DNA from: an uncultured Clostridia bacterium
GTDB lineage: Bacteria > Bacillota > Clostridia > Christensenellales > UBA1242
Length of the DNA: 64,000 nt
NCBI GenBank assembly: GCA_947625515.1
Contig: CANQOO010000001.1
Coordinates: forward strand, 186,001 to 250,000
Direction: 5' to 3'
Shown here: positions 1-8,433 of the stretch, in pieces
How positions within the stretch are numbered: position 1 is the stretch's first letter
How the letters are laid out: every line of letters starts with the position of its first letter
Position numbers and translations under genes: made by a program
The notes under the pieces: generated by a model
Database searches by the model: none
Seen by the model: the letters and a program-made list of their open reading frames with translations, nothing else
What the model was told of the DNA's origin: nothing

Positions 1-1233
1 GCAAATTCCATTCCGCTTGGGCTTGACCTTGCGGGAGGTATTTCTGTTGTTTATGACTGCTCTTTGCCAGAGGGAAGGCAGCAGCAAGATTTGGACAAGG
101 CTATTGAGGCCACCAGACAACGTCTTGAAGACGTGATTGGGGAAGAATATTCTGAGGTAACCATTCAAAGGCAAGGGGCGACACGCCTTCGCATTGAGGT
201 GCCTTCCGTCACTGACAGCGAACAAATTTTCGCACTGATTGGTGAGCCAACCCCGCTTTATATGACTCTGACCGAAAATCAATACAACGCCGAAACGGAC
301 ATCGCAGGTGCAGACATTGACGACGTTTTTGTTTCTTATCAGAATGATGAATATGGCGTGACTGTCAGATTCAACTCGGATGGTGCCAAGAAGTTTGCTG
401 CCCTCACCGGCAGTGCCGCCAGTGGCAATCAAAAAATTTATGTCTATCTTGGCGATGTCAACGCCGACAACCTCTTCCAGGCACTGACTTGCGAAAGCCA
501 AATCATTGGCGGCAGCACATTCATTTCGGGTGGCTTTGACGACATTGATGCGGCAGAAGAATATGCTCTCAAAATCATGAGCGGAACTTTTAACGCCGAA
601 CTTGAACTGCTGGAAAGCTCTGTCATCTCCGCAACGCTCGGTGCCGACGCATTGAAATTCTGCCTCATTGGTGGCTTTGTTGGGCTTTTGCTTATCATGG
701 CAATCATGTGGTGGAGATATGGCGACTTCGGCTTGCTGGCGTCATTCGCTCTTGTAATCTACATGATTTTGATGATTTTCTTCTTGCAGGCAATTTCATT
801 TGTTCAGCTCACGCTGCCGGGACTTGCGGGCATTGTGCTTTCAATCGGAATGGCAGTGGACGGAACAGTCATCATCTTCGAACGTGTGCGGGAAGAATAT
901 CGTTCCGGCAAAAAAATTCCACTTTCTGTCAAGGGTGGCTTCAAACGTGCGTTCTGGCCAATCTTTGACAGCAACATCACCACAATCATCACCGCTGTTG
1001 TGCTTTACATTCTTGGCACGGCGTCCATTCAGGGCTTTGCAATCACACTTCTCATCGGCATTTTGCTGTCCATGTTCATGAACTTGGTGATTTTGAGGTT
1101 CTTCGTGAAGTGGTATTTGCCGTTTAACAGCGTCAAGGGCAAAAACTTGCACCTGCCAAAACAGGAAAGACAGGCCAAGGATGTTGCTCACGAGAACGTG
1201 GTTGAAGGGGGACTTGCAAATGAACAAATATAA
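1..1233 (+). CDS. secD: Protein translocase subunit SecD, 5' end cut by window
   Basis: SecD is an RND-type membrane partner of SecYEG that uses the proton gradient to help release exported proteins on the outer side of the membrane. The frame is open from base 1 (ANSIPLGLDLAGGISVVYD), so the ORF-track start at 64 is not a true start and the gene begins left of the window. The LGLDLAGG motif near the left edge is the SecD signature after TM1. A periplasmic-type P1 region follows, then a block of membrane helices from about residue 218 (FCLIGGFVGLLLIMAIMWW) to the C-terminus, with the conserved GMAVDGTVIIFERVREE loop. The gene overlaps secF by 14 bases, which supports translational coupling. 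SecD and SecF are separate proteins here, not fused as in Bacillus. Identification is firm. Confidence 0.96.
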   Translation, partial: ANSIPLGLDLAGGISVVYDCSLPEGRQQQDLDKAIEATRQRLEDVIGEEYSEVTIQRQGATRLRIEVPSVTDSEQIFALIGEPTPLYMTLTENQYNAETDIAGADIDDVFVSYQNDEYGVTVRFNSDGAKKFAALTGSAASGNQKIYVYLGDVNADNLFQALTCESQIIGGSTFISGGFDDIDAAEEYALKIMSGTFNAELELLESSVISATLGADALKFCLIGGFVGLLLIMAIMWWRYGDFGLLASFALVIYMILMIFFLQAISFVQLTLPGLAGIVLSIGMAVDGTVIIFERVREEYRSGKKIPLSVKGGFKRAFWPIFDSNITTIITAVVLYILGTASIQGFAITLLIGILLSMFMNLVILRFFVKWYLPFNSVKGKNLHLPKQERQAKDVAHENVVEGGLANEQI

Positions 1234-2392
1234 GAAAAACAAAAGGTTTTCCCTTGACCAAGCCATCGAAAACTCTAAATTTGATTTTGTCAAAAATTTG
1301 AAGTGGTTTTTAATCGCACCACTTGCCATCATCCTGGTGGGTGTAATCTTGCTTAGCACAATTGGCTTCAACCTTGGCATCGACTTCACGGGCGGGTCCA
1401 ACATGACCATCTTCGTGGACGGCGAAGGCGAATTTTCTGAACAAATTTTCGATATCGACAAAGATTTGGGCAAAATTGAAGCAAAAGTCAACGCCGTCTT
1501 GAGCGACTTTGGACTGACCGTTTCCACCATTCAGAAAACCACAATCAACAGCACTGAACTTGGCATTTCGGAAGGGGATGCTGTGATTGTGAAATATCAA
1601 AACGACAACTCCCTCAAAACTGCCGAAATTGAGGCGACCAACGAAGAAATTCGCCTTGCACTTTTGCAGGAATTTGGCTTCGTGGCAGAAAAAAATCCGC
1701 AGAACCCACAGGATAAGTGGACGGTTGACGACCTCGAGGACTTGGAAAACGCCGGGCTTGTCACCAATGGTGGCGTCACAACAGCCAGTGCAAGTGCTGA
1801 ACTTATGATGAAATCGTTCATTGCTCTTTTGGTGGCGATTGTTTTGATTTTGATTTACATCGCATTCCGCTTTGAGCTGACCAGCGGACTTGCTGCCATT
1901 TTGGCACTGTTCCACGATGTGCTTGTCACCGCCTCTGTGATGCTCATTTGCCGAATTCAAATCAATGTGGCATTCATTGCTGCACTCATCACCATTTTGG
2001 GCTACTCCATCAACAACACAATCATCATCTTTGACCGCATGCGTGACGACCTGAAGATGGCTCGTAACACCAACGCCAAAGTGGACAACAACCTTGTGGC
2101 AAATCGGGCGGTTAAGGACACCATGATGCGAAGCGTGCTGACAATGGCCACAACTTTTGTTATGATTTTCTTCATCACTGTCATCGGCGTGCCGGACATC
2201 CGAGAGTTTGCTTTCCCAATCATGGTCGGCATCTTGGCGGGATTCTATTCCTCCGTGTTCCTCACACCGGGCTTGTGGGCAATCGCATATAGGCCAAGAA
2301 AGCGTAAAAAGAAATCAACCCCATCCACTATCAATGGCAAACAAATCAATGAAGGCGTGGTGGTGGACCAGCGTCCAGAAGTGACTGAATAA
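1220..2392 (+). CDS. secF: Protein translocase subunit SecF
   Basis: SecF forms a heterodimer with SecD and assists Sec-dependent export. The protein is about 390 residues. It has TM1 near residues 30-50, the LGIDFTGGSNM motif just after it, an extracellular domain with an insertion relative to short SecF proteins, and five C-terminal helices with the GYSINNTIIIFDRMRDD loop. I start it at the ATG at 1220 because GGGGG lies just upstream inside the secD end; the longer ORF-track start at 1181 has no ribosome-binding site. A repeat and an intrinsic terminator follow directly, so the secDF transcript probably ends here. Confidence 0.96.
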   Translation: MNKYKKNKRFSLDQAIENSKFDFVKNLKWFLIAPLAIILVGVILLSTIGFNLGIDFTGGSNMTIFVDGEGEFSEQIFDIDKDLGKIEAKVNAVLSDFGLTVSTIQKTTINSTELGISEGDAVIVKYQNDNSLKTAEIEATNEEIRLALLQEFGFVAEKNPQNPQDKWTVDDLEDLENAGLVTNGGVTTASASAELMMKSFIALLVAIVLILIYIAFRFELTSGLAAILALFHDVLVTASVMLICRIQINVAFIAALITILGYSINNTIIIFDRMRDDLKMARNTNAKVDNNLVANRAVKDTMMRSVLTMATTFVMIFFITVIGVPDIREFAFPIMVGILAGFYSSVFLTPGLWAIAYRPRKRKKKSTPSTINGKQINEGVVVDQRPEVTE

Positions 2393-2393
2393 G

Positions 2394-2460
2394 AATTTTG
2401 CATGGAAGGAATTTCCTGCAAGATAAAATTTGCAGCAGAATGGACTTGCAGCATAAAGAA
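2394..2460 (+). repeat. Degenerate tandem repeat, four 16-17 bp units, just after secF stop
   Basis: Four consecutive units can be laid out by eye: AATTTTGCATGGAAGG, AATTTCCTGCAAGATAA, AATTTGCAGCAGAATGG and ACTTGCAGCATAAAGAA. They share an AATTT..TGCA core and begin two bases after the secF stop codon, between the stop and the terminator. No open frame is apparent. Similar degenerate repeats follow other genes in this window. Confidence 0.55.
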
Positions 2461-2464
2461 TGTT

Positions 2465-2497
2465 AAAAAAATCGTCAGTGTTTTGACGATTTTTTTT
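2465..2497 (+). terminator. Intrinsic terminator after secDF
   Basis: The hairpin ATCGTCA / TGACGAT is flanked by an A-run on the left and a seven-T run on the right, with a six-base loop. It suits termination of secDF. The A-run also lets it work on the other strand for the convergent gene at 2611. Confidence 0.8.
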
Positions 2498-2610
2498 ATG
2501 AATTTTTATTTTTTTTGAAAAGGTTTTAAGTTGATTTTTCTATTATTTCCCTTATTTAAAGTTTGCTCATATTTGGCAGGATTTTGCTTCTGCAATATCC
2601 ACTTATAACC

Positions 2611-3579
2611 TCATTCTTTTTCCTTCGCAAGTGTTTTTAAATTGTTTGAAACATTTGAAGCTTTTGTGTCCTCAGAACCAGTCGAAATTTTTGCATTGCC
2701 ATAAATGTTTGCAAGTTCCGTTATGTCATCAAGATGTTTTTGTATGTATGCGGTTGAGGATTGTTTTGGTGGCTGAAAATGGAATTGCCCTTTTGATGGC
2801 TCGTAATAATAGCTTGACACAAGTTTGAGAAAATCGTTGTTGCCGGTCATGTCCATCAAGTTCAAAATTTCATCTACTGAGAAATATTCCTCACAGCCAT
2901 GGACAATGTTGAGTAGCAGTGCCAATCCTTTCGTGTTGCCGTGTATGGCTCGCACAACTTTTCGGCATGCTGACCCCACGCCAGCGGTGGTCAGATTGTC
3001 GCTGTCATGTGCGACTTCTCTCCTCGTCATTCCTTCGACAACAACCTTCCAAAAGATTTTGTTGTTTTTCTCTCCGGCACCATATTTTTTCAGAAAGTTT
3101 TGAAACTCTTTCCAAACAATGTTTTTAAGTGCAATTTCCTCTGGAGTGTTCAGTGTCTTGTAAATTTCGTCGTTTAATTGATAGTCCACCAGACCATTCT
3201 GCTGCTCGGCCAATTTTTGCTTGTTTTTCAATTCTTCAACAACAATATTGGCGATAAAGCCGCTGTAATCGACAAATCTATGACAGCATGCCGCTTCTTT
3301 CAAAGTCCTCTTTCTTGATGTGTATCGCATGTTTGCTTTCAGTTCACACAAAATTTGGCAGGCCTCCTGCAAAGCTTCGGCAAAATCTCCATGCAGAATG
3401 TGGCGTTCAAACGCCTCGGCCACCACGTCATATGCATAAAAGCAACTCAGCGTAAAAAGTTTTTCATATGCTTCTTGGTTGCCAGCGATTATCTGTTTTT
3501 GCAGTTTTATAAAAGTTTTTTTGTCCAGCATTTCACCGTTGGGGTTGTAATATTCTTTGATATATTTTTGATAATTCAT
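2611..3579 (-). CDS. Unknown protein resembling a diverged sigma-70 family factor
   Basis: The product is about 322 residues. I place the start at 3579 because GGAGCG sits seven bases upstream; the longer ORF-track start at 3627 lies inside the promoter. Residues 23-40 (IIAGNQEAYEKLFTLSCFYA) resemble the start of sigma-70 region 2, and the stretch around NTPEEIALKNIVWKEFQNFL leading to TRREVAHD looks like a weak region 4. However, the helix-turn-helix is not clear, so a sigma role is only an inference. There is no signal peptide or membrane segment. The gene stands alone, convergent with secF, behind a perfect consensus promoter. It could instead be a helical regulator with no polymerase contact. 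Confidence 0.6.
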   Translation of the reverse strand: MNYQKYIKEYYNPNGEMLDKKTFIKLQKQIIAGNQEAYEKLFTLSCFYAYDVVAEAFERHILHGDFAEALQEACQILCELKANMRYTSRKRTLKEAACCHRFVDYSGFIANIVVEELKNKQKLAEQQNGLVDYQLNDEIYKTLNTPEEIALKNIVWKEFQNFLKKYGAGEKNNKIFWKVVVEGMTRREVAHDSDNLTTAGVGSACRKVVRAIHGNTKGLALLLNIVHGCEEYFSVDEILNLMDMTGNNDFLKLVSSYYYEPSKGQFHFQPPKQSSTAYIQKHLDDITELANIYGNAKISTGSEDTKASNVSNNLKTLAKEKE

Positions 3580-3598
3580 TTTTCGCTCCATTTGTTTT

Positions 3599-3627
3599 AT
3601 TATAGCTCTTTCTGGAGGGCTTGTCAA
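3599..3627 (-). promoter_or_regulatory. Perfect consensus sigma-A promoter for the sigma-like gene
   Basis: Read on the minus strand, TTGACA and TATAAT are both exact matches and are separated by 17 bases. The expected transcription start lies about 12 bases ahead of the ATG at 3579, which leaves just room for the GGAGCG ribosome-binding site. Confidence 0.85.
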
Positions 3628-3724
3628 GACCCAATTTTGATGTTTTTGTCATATTTTCTGGGCGGCGAAGTCGTTTTTCTTGCTGGGTGTGGGCAGGGGC
3701 GATTTTGTTGGGAGAAGATTTCTG

Positions 3725-3764
3725 TTTTGTGTCAGGTGGATGCGTTTTGTGTCAGGGTGATGTA
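3725..3764. repeat. 20-bp tandem duplication
   Basis: TTTTGTGTCAGGTGGATGCG is followed at once by TTTTGTGTCAGGGTGATGTA, with 16 of 20 bases shared. It could be an operator pair or a chance duplication; nothing else in the sequence decides. Confidence 0.6.
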
Positions 3765-3892
3765 TTATGCGAAATGTGGAATGAGTTTGAAAAACTTTAC
3801 AAGAAGACAATTTGCATTTTGGGAGGATGTCGCTATGGTGGCTCAGAAACTGCTGATAAGAAAACGCCCATTCTGCTTCATCCGCTTTTCAT

Positions 3893-3922
3893 TTGGTGTT
3901 TCGCATTGAAATGTTATATAAT
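3893..3922 (+). promoter_or_regulatory. Probable sigma-A promoter for amidohydrolase-like gene and tex
   Basis: There is an exact TATAAT -10 at 3917-3922. A weak TTGGTG -35 lies 18 bases upstream. The start codon at 3944 follows after an AAAGGGG ribosome-binding site. Confidence 0.5.
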
Positions 3923-3943
3923 TGAAGCGTGAAAGGGGCTTTT

Positions 3944-5098
3944 ATGCAAAAAGCACAAAACAACATAATCAAGTTTGAGAGCAAATATCAGCCTGCCGAG
4001 TTTGACGCGTCCGGCTCTGACCTGAAAGATGGCGAGGTTATTAGGCTTTCTCAGCAGAAACTTTTCAAGAACGCTTCTTTGGTGGACATCGGGGCGGGAG
4101 TATCTGCGGTCGTGGATATTTTGGTTCAGGGCGACAAAATTGTCAAGATTGCCAAGAAAATTGCCTCAACTGCGGAAATGGAAGTCCACAATTTGGATGG
4201 CGACTTTGTGCTGCCAGCGATGTGGAACTTCTATGCCCATTTTGACAGCCTTGTCGGGACAATTCAGCCTGCCGAAGACAATGCAAAATTTCGCAGAATG
4301 TTTGCCGAGGCGTGCAAGATGAAAAATCTTCTGTGCGGAAACGTCAACACCTTTCCGGTGCCTGGCAAAGAGGTTTGCTTGCTGGAAAACATCCAAGATT
4401 TGGACGAGAAGGATTTGGAACGGCTCAGCGACGACGCCGCGAAACACAGAAAACGCGTGGTGCTGCATGTTGGGCTGACGCTGGATGAACTTGGCAGCGT
4501 GGAGAAAAAATTTGGCAAGCCGCTTGTGTCTGTTTTGGAGGACTTTGGCTTTCTGGATAGGCCGTTTGCACTTGTGGGAGGGAATTGCCTTGAAAAAGAC
4601 GATTTTCAGACGCTTGCTCAGTATGACGGCAGAGTTGTGATTTGCCCCATGGAGGATGCCCAACTTGGGAGAAGAACGCTGAACATTCAAATGCTGAAAA
4701 ATTTGGGAATTGAGGTCGTGCTTGGCTCTGGCAGTGCGATTGATGCGGACTTGTTTGAGGCAATGCGTCAGCTTCTAAGCACCCAAAGAGCCCTTTTTGA
4801 GGACGCCGCAGCCCTTTCGGAGGCAGATGTGCTGAAAATGGGCACATTCGGATATGAAACCCTCAAAGAGGGCATGCCAGCCGACTTTATTGTGCTGCTC
4901 AACAAGCCCACAATTTTTGAAAATCTGCTTTCATATCTTGTTTGGGACGGCTCCAAAAGCGGCTGCCTGTTTACGGTTAAGGACGGCAGCATAGTGCAGG
5001 CGGGAGGATATATCAACAACTATCGCCTCAATCTGAATTATTATGATGTGCTTGGCATCTTGAATGCCATGAAAAAAGGAGAAAAAAATGACAATTGA
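3944..5098 (+). CDS. Amidohydrolase-fold protein lacking the metal-binding motif (probable pseudoenzyme)
   Basis: The 384-residue protein has the layout of the metal-dependent amidohydrolase family (SsnA, chlorohydrolase and cytosine deaminase type). There is an N-terminal beta-sandwich, a strand ending FVLPAMWNFYAHFD near residue 90 where active members have PGxxxxHxH, a VVLHVGLT strand near 172, and a C-terminal beta-sandwich (GTFGYETLKEGMPADFIVL). Only one histidine of the first HxH pair remains. The LAHxxH-type and GTD-type strands read FALVGGNC and VVLGSGSA. Loss of these ligands argues against ordinary metal-dependent hydrolysis. The start at 3944 follows AAAGGGG. The 3' end overlaps tex by 11 bases, so the two are translationally linked. 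The function is unknown. Confidence 0.7.
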   Translation: MQKAQNNIIKFESKYQPAEFDASGSDLKDGEVIRLSQQKLFKNASLVDIGAGVSAVVDILVQGDKIVKIAKKIASTAEMEVHNLDGDFVLPAMWNFYAHFDSLVGTIQPAEDNAKFRRMFAEACKMKNLLCGNVNTFPVPGKEVCLLENIQDLDEKDLERLSDDAAKHRKRVVLHVGLTLDELGSVEKKFGKPLVSVLEDFGFLDRPFALVGGNCLEKDDFQTLAQYDGRVVICPMEDAQLGRRTLNIQMLKNLGIEVVLGSGSAIDADLFEAMRQLLSTQRALFEDAAALSEADVLKMGTFGYETLKEGMPADFIVLLNKPTIFENLLSYLVWDGSKSGCLFTVKDGSIVQAGGYINNYRLNLNYYDVLGILNAMKKGEKNDN

Positions 5099-7244
5099 AG
5101 AAAGACTTTCCAGCGAATTTGGACTTCGCACGGATTACACGCAAAACATTATCAACCTGATTGATGAAGGAAACACCATTCCGTTCATCGCACGCTATCG
5201 AAAGGAAATGCACGGCAGTTGTGACGACCAAGTGCTGAGAAACTTTGCCGACAGACTTAAATATCTTCGCAATTTGGATGACGAAAAGGCAAAAGTGCAA
5301 AAAGTCATTACCGAACAGGGAAAGTGGACGGACGAACTCGCCGCGGCTCTTGAAAAAGCCCTGACACTCACTGAGGTGGAGGATATCTATCGTCCATACA
5401 AGCCAAAGCGTAAAACGCGTGCTTCCGTTGCAATCGCAAAGGGACTGGAACCTCTTGCGGACATCTTGCAGGCACAACAAGCGGGCGTTGACATCAGAGC
5501 GAAGGCAGAAAAATTCATCACCGAAGAAGTTCCAACCGTCGAGGACGCCATTGCGGGGGCAAAAGATATCATTGCCGAGCGAATTTCAGACAGTGCCGAC
5601 CTTAGAAAAGAGTTGCGAGAAATTTTGGCGACAAAATCTTTCATTGTTTGCACGCTGCTTGAAAACGAAAACAGCCCGACATATGAAACCTACTCTGGCT
5701 TCAAGCAAGAGGTGAAAAATCTGCCAAGCCACCGAATTTTGGCAATCAACCGCGGGGAGAAGGAAAAATGTTTGAAGGTGGAAATTCAAATTGACGAAAA
5801 ACTGACCATTCCTGTCATTGAAAAAGAGTTCAAGAAAAACTGCGAGCAGACCAACGCCTTGATGGACGAGGTCATTGCGGACGCATATGAAAGACTTTTG
5901 TTCCCATCGCTTGAACGCGAATGCCGCAACAATTTGACGGATGCGGCAAACGAGCAGGCCATAAAGATGTTTGAGGTGAATTTGAGGCCACTGCTTTTGG
6001 AAGCACCGCTGAAAAACAATGTCATCATGGGCTTTGACCCTGGCTATCACAACGGCTGCAAAATTGCCGTCATTGACCGCAACGGAGCCGTTTTGGACAC
6101 AACGGTTGTGTATCCAACTCCGCCAAGAAGCAAAACGGAAGAGGCTCTTGAAAAACTTAAAAACATGATTGACAAAAACAAGGTGGACATCATCGCAATC
6201 GGCAACGGCACCGCAAGCAAAGAAAGCGAAATTTTTGTTGCGGAACTTATCAAGCATTGCAATCATCCTGTCAGCTATGCTGTCGTTTCGGAAGCGGGTG
6301 CGTCCGTTTATTCTGCAAGCAAACTGGCTGCGGAGGAATTTCCGGAATATGATGTCAATTTGCGAAGTGCCGTGTCAATCGCACGCCGCCTTCAAGACCC
6401 GCTTGCGGAACTTATTAAGATTGACGTAAAATCCATTGGCGTGGGGCAATATCAGCACGACATGCCGCAAAATCGACTGACCGAAGTGCTGGAAGGCGTG
6501 GTGGAGGACTGTGTAAACAGCGTTGGCGTGGACTTGAACACCGCCAGCCCGAGCCTGCTGTCTTATGTTTCTGGGCTTAACATGGGCATTGCAAAAAATA
6601 TTGTGGAATTTAGAAGCAAGGTGAAGGGCTTCAAGTCACGTGAGCAACTCTTGTCAGTGCCAAAACTTGGGCCGAAGGCATACGAGCAGTGTGCTGGCTT
6701 CTTGCGTGTAGTTGGCGGCGAAAATGTGCTTGACAACACCGCTGTGCATCCAGAAAGTTATGACGGGGCAAGAAAACTTTTGCATCTCTTCAACCTCAGC
6801 GAGGAGGATGTGAAAAATGGCAACCTCATTTTGTTGCCAAAATTGGTGGAGGACAAAGGGCAGGCGAAAGTCGCCGAGGAGTGCGGCATTGGCGTGCCGA
6901 CCCTTGTGGACATTGAAACCGAACTTCTTAAACCTGGCCGTGACATCCGCGAAAGCATGCCAAAACCTGTGCTTAGAAGCGACGTCATCCATATGGAGGA
7001 CCTTAAAGAAGGCATGGTGTTCTCGGGCGTTGTGCGAAATGTTGTCGATTTTGGAGCGTTTGTGGACATCGGTGTGCATCAAGACGGGTTGGTGCATATC
7101 TCTCAACTTTCGGACAGTTTTGTGAAGCATCCAAGCGATGTCGTGAAAGTGGGGGATGTTGTTGACGTCAAAGTGACGGCAGTTGACCTTGCAAAGAAAA
7201 GAATCTCTTTGACCATGAAAGGCATTGAAAAGGAAGAAAAATGA
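5088..7244 (+). CDS. tex: Tex-family RNA-binding protein
   Basis: Tex (YhgF) proteins bind nucleic acid and associate with transcription and RNA turnover. The 718-residue length is typical. The N-terminal helical part is followed by a YqgF/RNase H-like domain beginning near MGFDPGYHNGCKIAVID (about residue 315). Next comes a helix-hairpin-helix region (NTASPSLLSYVSGLNMGIAK), and finally an S1 RNA-binding domain around residues 637-705 (GMVFSGVVRNVVDFGAFVDI). The start lies after GGAG. It overlaps the preceding gene and shares ATGA with the McsA-like gene, so the whole run to clpC looks like one operon. Confidence 0.95.
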   Translation: MTIEERLSSEFGLRTDYTQNIINLIDEGNTIPFIARYRKEMHGSCDDQVLRNFADRLKYLRNLDDEKAKVQKVITEQGKWTDELAAALEKALTLTEVEDIYRPYKPKRKTRASVAIAKGLEPLADILQAQQAGVDIRAKAEKFITEEVPTVEDAIAGAKDIIAERISDSADLRKELREILATKSFIVCTLLENENSPTYETYSGFKQEVKNLPSHRILAINRGEKEKCLKVEIQIDEKLTIPVIEKEFKKNCEQTNALMDEVIADAYERLLFPSLERECRNNLTDAANEQAIKMFEVNLRPLLLEAPLKNNVIMGFDPGYHNGCKIAVIDRNGAVLDTTVVYPTPPRSKTEEALEKLKNMIDKNKVDIIAIGNGTASKESEIFVAELIKHCNHPVSYAVVSEAGASVYSASKLAAEEFPEYDVNLRSAVSIARRLQDPLAELIKIDVKSIGVGQYQHDMPQNRLTEVLEGVVEDCVNSVGVDLNTASPSLLSYVSGLNMGIAKNIVEFRSKVKGFKSREQLLSVPKLGPKAYEQCAGFLRVVGGENVLDNTAVHPESYDGARKLLHLFNLSEEDVKNGNLILLPKLVEDKGQAKVAEECGIGVPTLVDIETELLKPGRDIRESMPKPVLRSDVIHMEDLKEGMVFSGVVRNVVDFGAFVDIGVHQDGLVHISQLSDSFVKHPSDVVKVGDVVDVKVTAVDLAKKRISLTMKGIEKEEK

Positions 7245-7387
7245 ACAAAATTTGCCCAAAATGTGGCACAAGTGTGACGGAAATTTTGGAAACGGGTTTT
7301 GTCGGGTGCGAAAAGTGCTATGACATGCCTGAAATTAAGTCTGCCGTGGACAAAATGTTTGGCGGCAAACGCCATCCAAAAACTTAA
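7241..7387 (+). CDS. Minimal McsA-like zinc-finger protein (48 residues)
   Basis: This gene is too short for the ORF track. It encodes MNKICPKCGTSVTEILETGF and continues to a CEKCYDMPEIKSAV segment, ending HPKT. The spacing CPKC-x(14)-CEKC and the following helix match the second zinc finger of McsA, the activator of the arginine kinase McsB. Ordinary McsA is about 180 residues, with an N-terminal zinc finger and a C-terminal UVR domain, and both are missing here. It overlaps the tex stop by four bases (ATGA) and lies 12 bases before mcsB, exactly where mcsA belongs. I infer a stripped-down McsB cofactor. It could also be a decayed remnant, but the intact cysteines and coupling argue for function. 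Confidence 0.8.
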   Translation: MNKICPKCGTSVTEILETGFVGCEKCYDMPEIKSAVDKMFGGKRHPKT

Positions 7388-7399
7388 AAAGGAGCATTC

Positions 7400-8410
7400 T
7401 TGAACGAAGAGTTTGAAAACATTGCAATTTCATCTCGAATAAGGCTGGCACGAAATGTCTCCGGCTTCAATTTCTTCACGAAATTGGACAGCGTGGACGA
7501 CGCAAATTACATCGTGTCATCCGTCTCTTCCGCTCTTTCCAAATTTGGGGACTTTGACATTTTTTCGCTTAAAAATTTGTCCCTTAACGAATGCAACGCA
7601 CTTTTGGAACGACATATCATCAGCAAGGAGTTGATTGAAAACAAAGATATTGCTGCCGTCGCACTTTCGGGCGACGAGCATTTCATTGTCATGCTGAATG
7701 AAGAGGACCACATTAGGGAACAATGCATTGTGAGTGGCTTCAACCTGTTTCGGGCTTATCGGGAAATTAAAGAGTTGGACGATGCACTTCTTCGCGAGGT
7801 GGATGTGGCTTACTCTTCCGATTTCGGCTTTCTCACTTCCAGCCCGGCTAACCTTGGCACCGGCATGCGAGCCAGCGTGATGCTTTTCCTGCCAGCACTT
7901 GAACGCACGGCGGACATTGACCTTGTCTTGAAAGACGCTCGCACGGAGGGGATAACCGCTCGCGGGCTTTATGGCGAAGGCACGGAAAATTTTGGATTTT
8001 ATCAAATTTCCAATCAAAATTCGCTTGGGCTTTCCGAGCAGCAAATTTTGGACAAGGTGTCGGAGAATGTTTTTTCCATTTGCCAGATGGAACTTTCGGC
8101 ACGCGAGGACTTGCTTGCAAGAGAGCATGAACAGTTGCTTGACGAAATTTTCCGGGCATTTGGGGTGCTGGAAAACTGCCACCTGCTTTCCGAAAAAGAG
8201 ATGATTGAAAAACTTTCCCTTCTCCGCTTTGGTCAGGCGTTGGGCTTTTTGCAAATTGCCGACCAAAAGGCGTTTGAAAAACTTTTTGTGGATGGTTGCA
8301 GTGCCAATTTGAAAGAACTTGAAAATTTTTCGCTTGCTGACAAGGAAAATCGTGTCAGGAGTGAGTATATAAATAGGAAAGTGAAAGAACTTGTCAAAAA
8401 AATGGGATAA
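7400..8410 (+). CDS. mcsB: Protein-arginine kinase McsB
   Basis: McsB phosphorylates arginines on damaged or regulated proteins and marks them for ClpCP degradation. The 336-residue product has the phosphagen-kinase signature SSRIRLARN at residues 12-20, HFIVMLNEEDHIREQ near 94, and the FLTSSPANLGTGMRASV segment near 145, all typical of McsB. Translation starts at TTG 7400 after AAAGGAG; no better ATG exists. It sits between the McsA-like gene and clpC. No CtsR repressor gene is present in this cluster, unlike in Bacillus. Confidence 0.95.
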   Translation: MNEEFENIAISSRIRLARNVSGFNFFTKLDSVDDANYIVSSVSSALSKFGDFDIFSLKNLSLNECNALLERHIISKELIENKDIAAVALSGDEHFIVMLNEEDHIREQCIVSGFNLFRAYREIKELDDALLREVDVAYSSDFGFLTSSPANLGTGMRASVMLFLPALERTADIDLVLKDARTEGITARGLYGEGTENFGFYQISNQNSLGLSEQQILDKVSENVFSICQMELSAREDLLAREHEQLLDEIFRAFGVLENCHLLSEKEMIEKLSLLRFGQALGFLQIADQKAFEKLFVDGCSANLKELENFSLADKENRVRSEYINRKVKELVKKMG

Positions 8411-8433
8411 GTGGCGATTTTTGGAGGTGAAAA

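Larger units (their letters stand above)
3628..3943. other. Intergenic gap between divergent genes
   Basis: This 316-base gap holds a 20-bp tandem duplication and the promoter of the right-hand gene. Two overlapping ORF-track entries (3355-3909 and 3621-3932) run through it but have no ribosome-binding site and no recognisable protein features, so I do not call them. Confidence 0.6.

Noticed and set aside
3355-3932. Two overlapping plus-strand ORFs (184 and 103 residues)
   Set aside because: They cover the sigma-like gene's 5' end, its promoter and non-coding sequence, with no ribosome-binding site.
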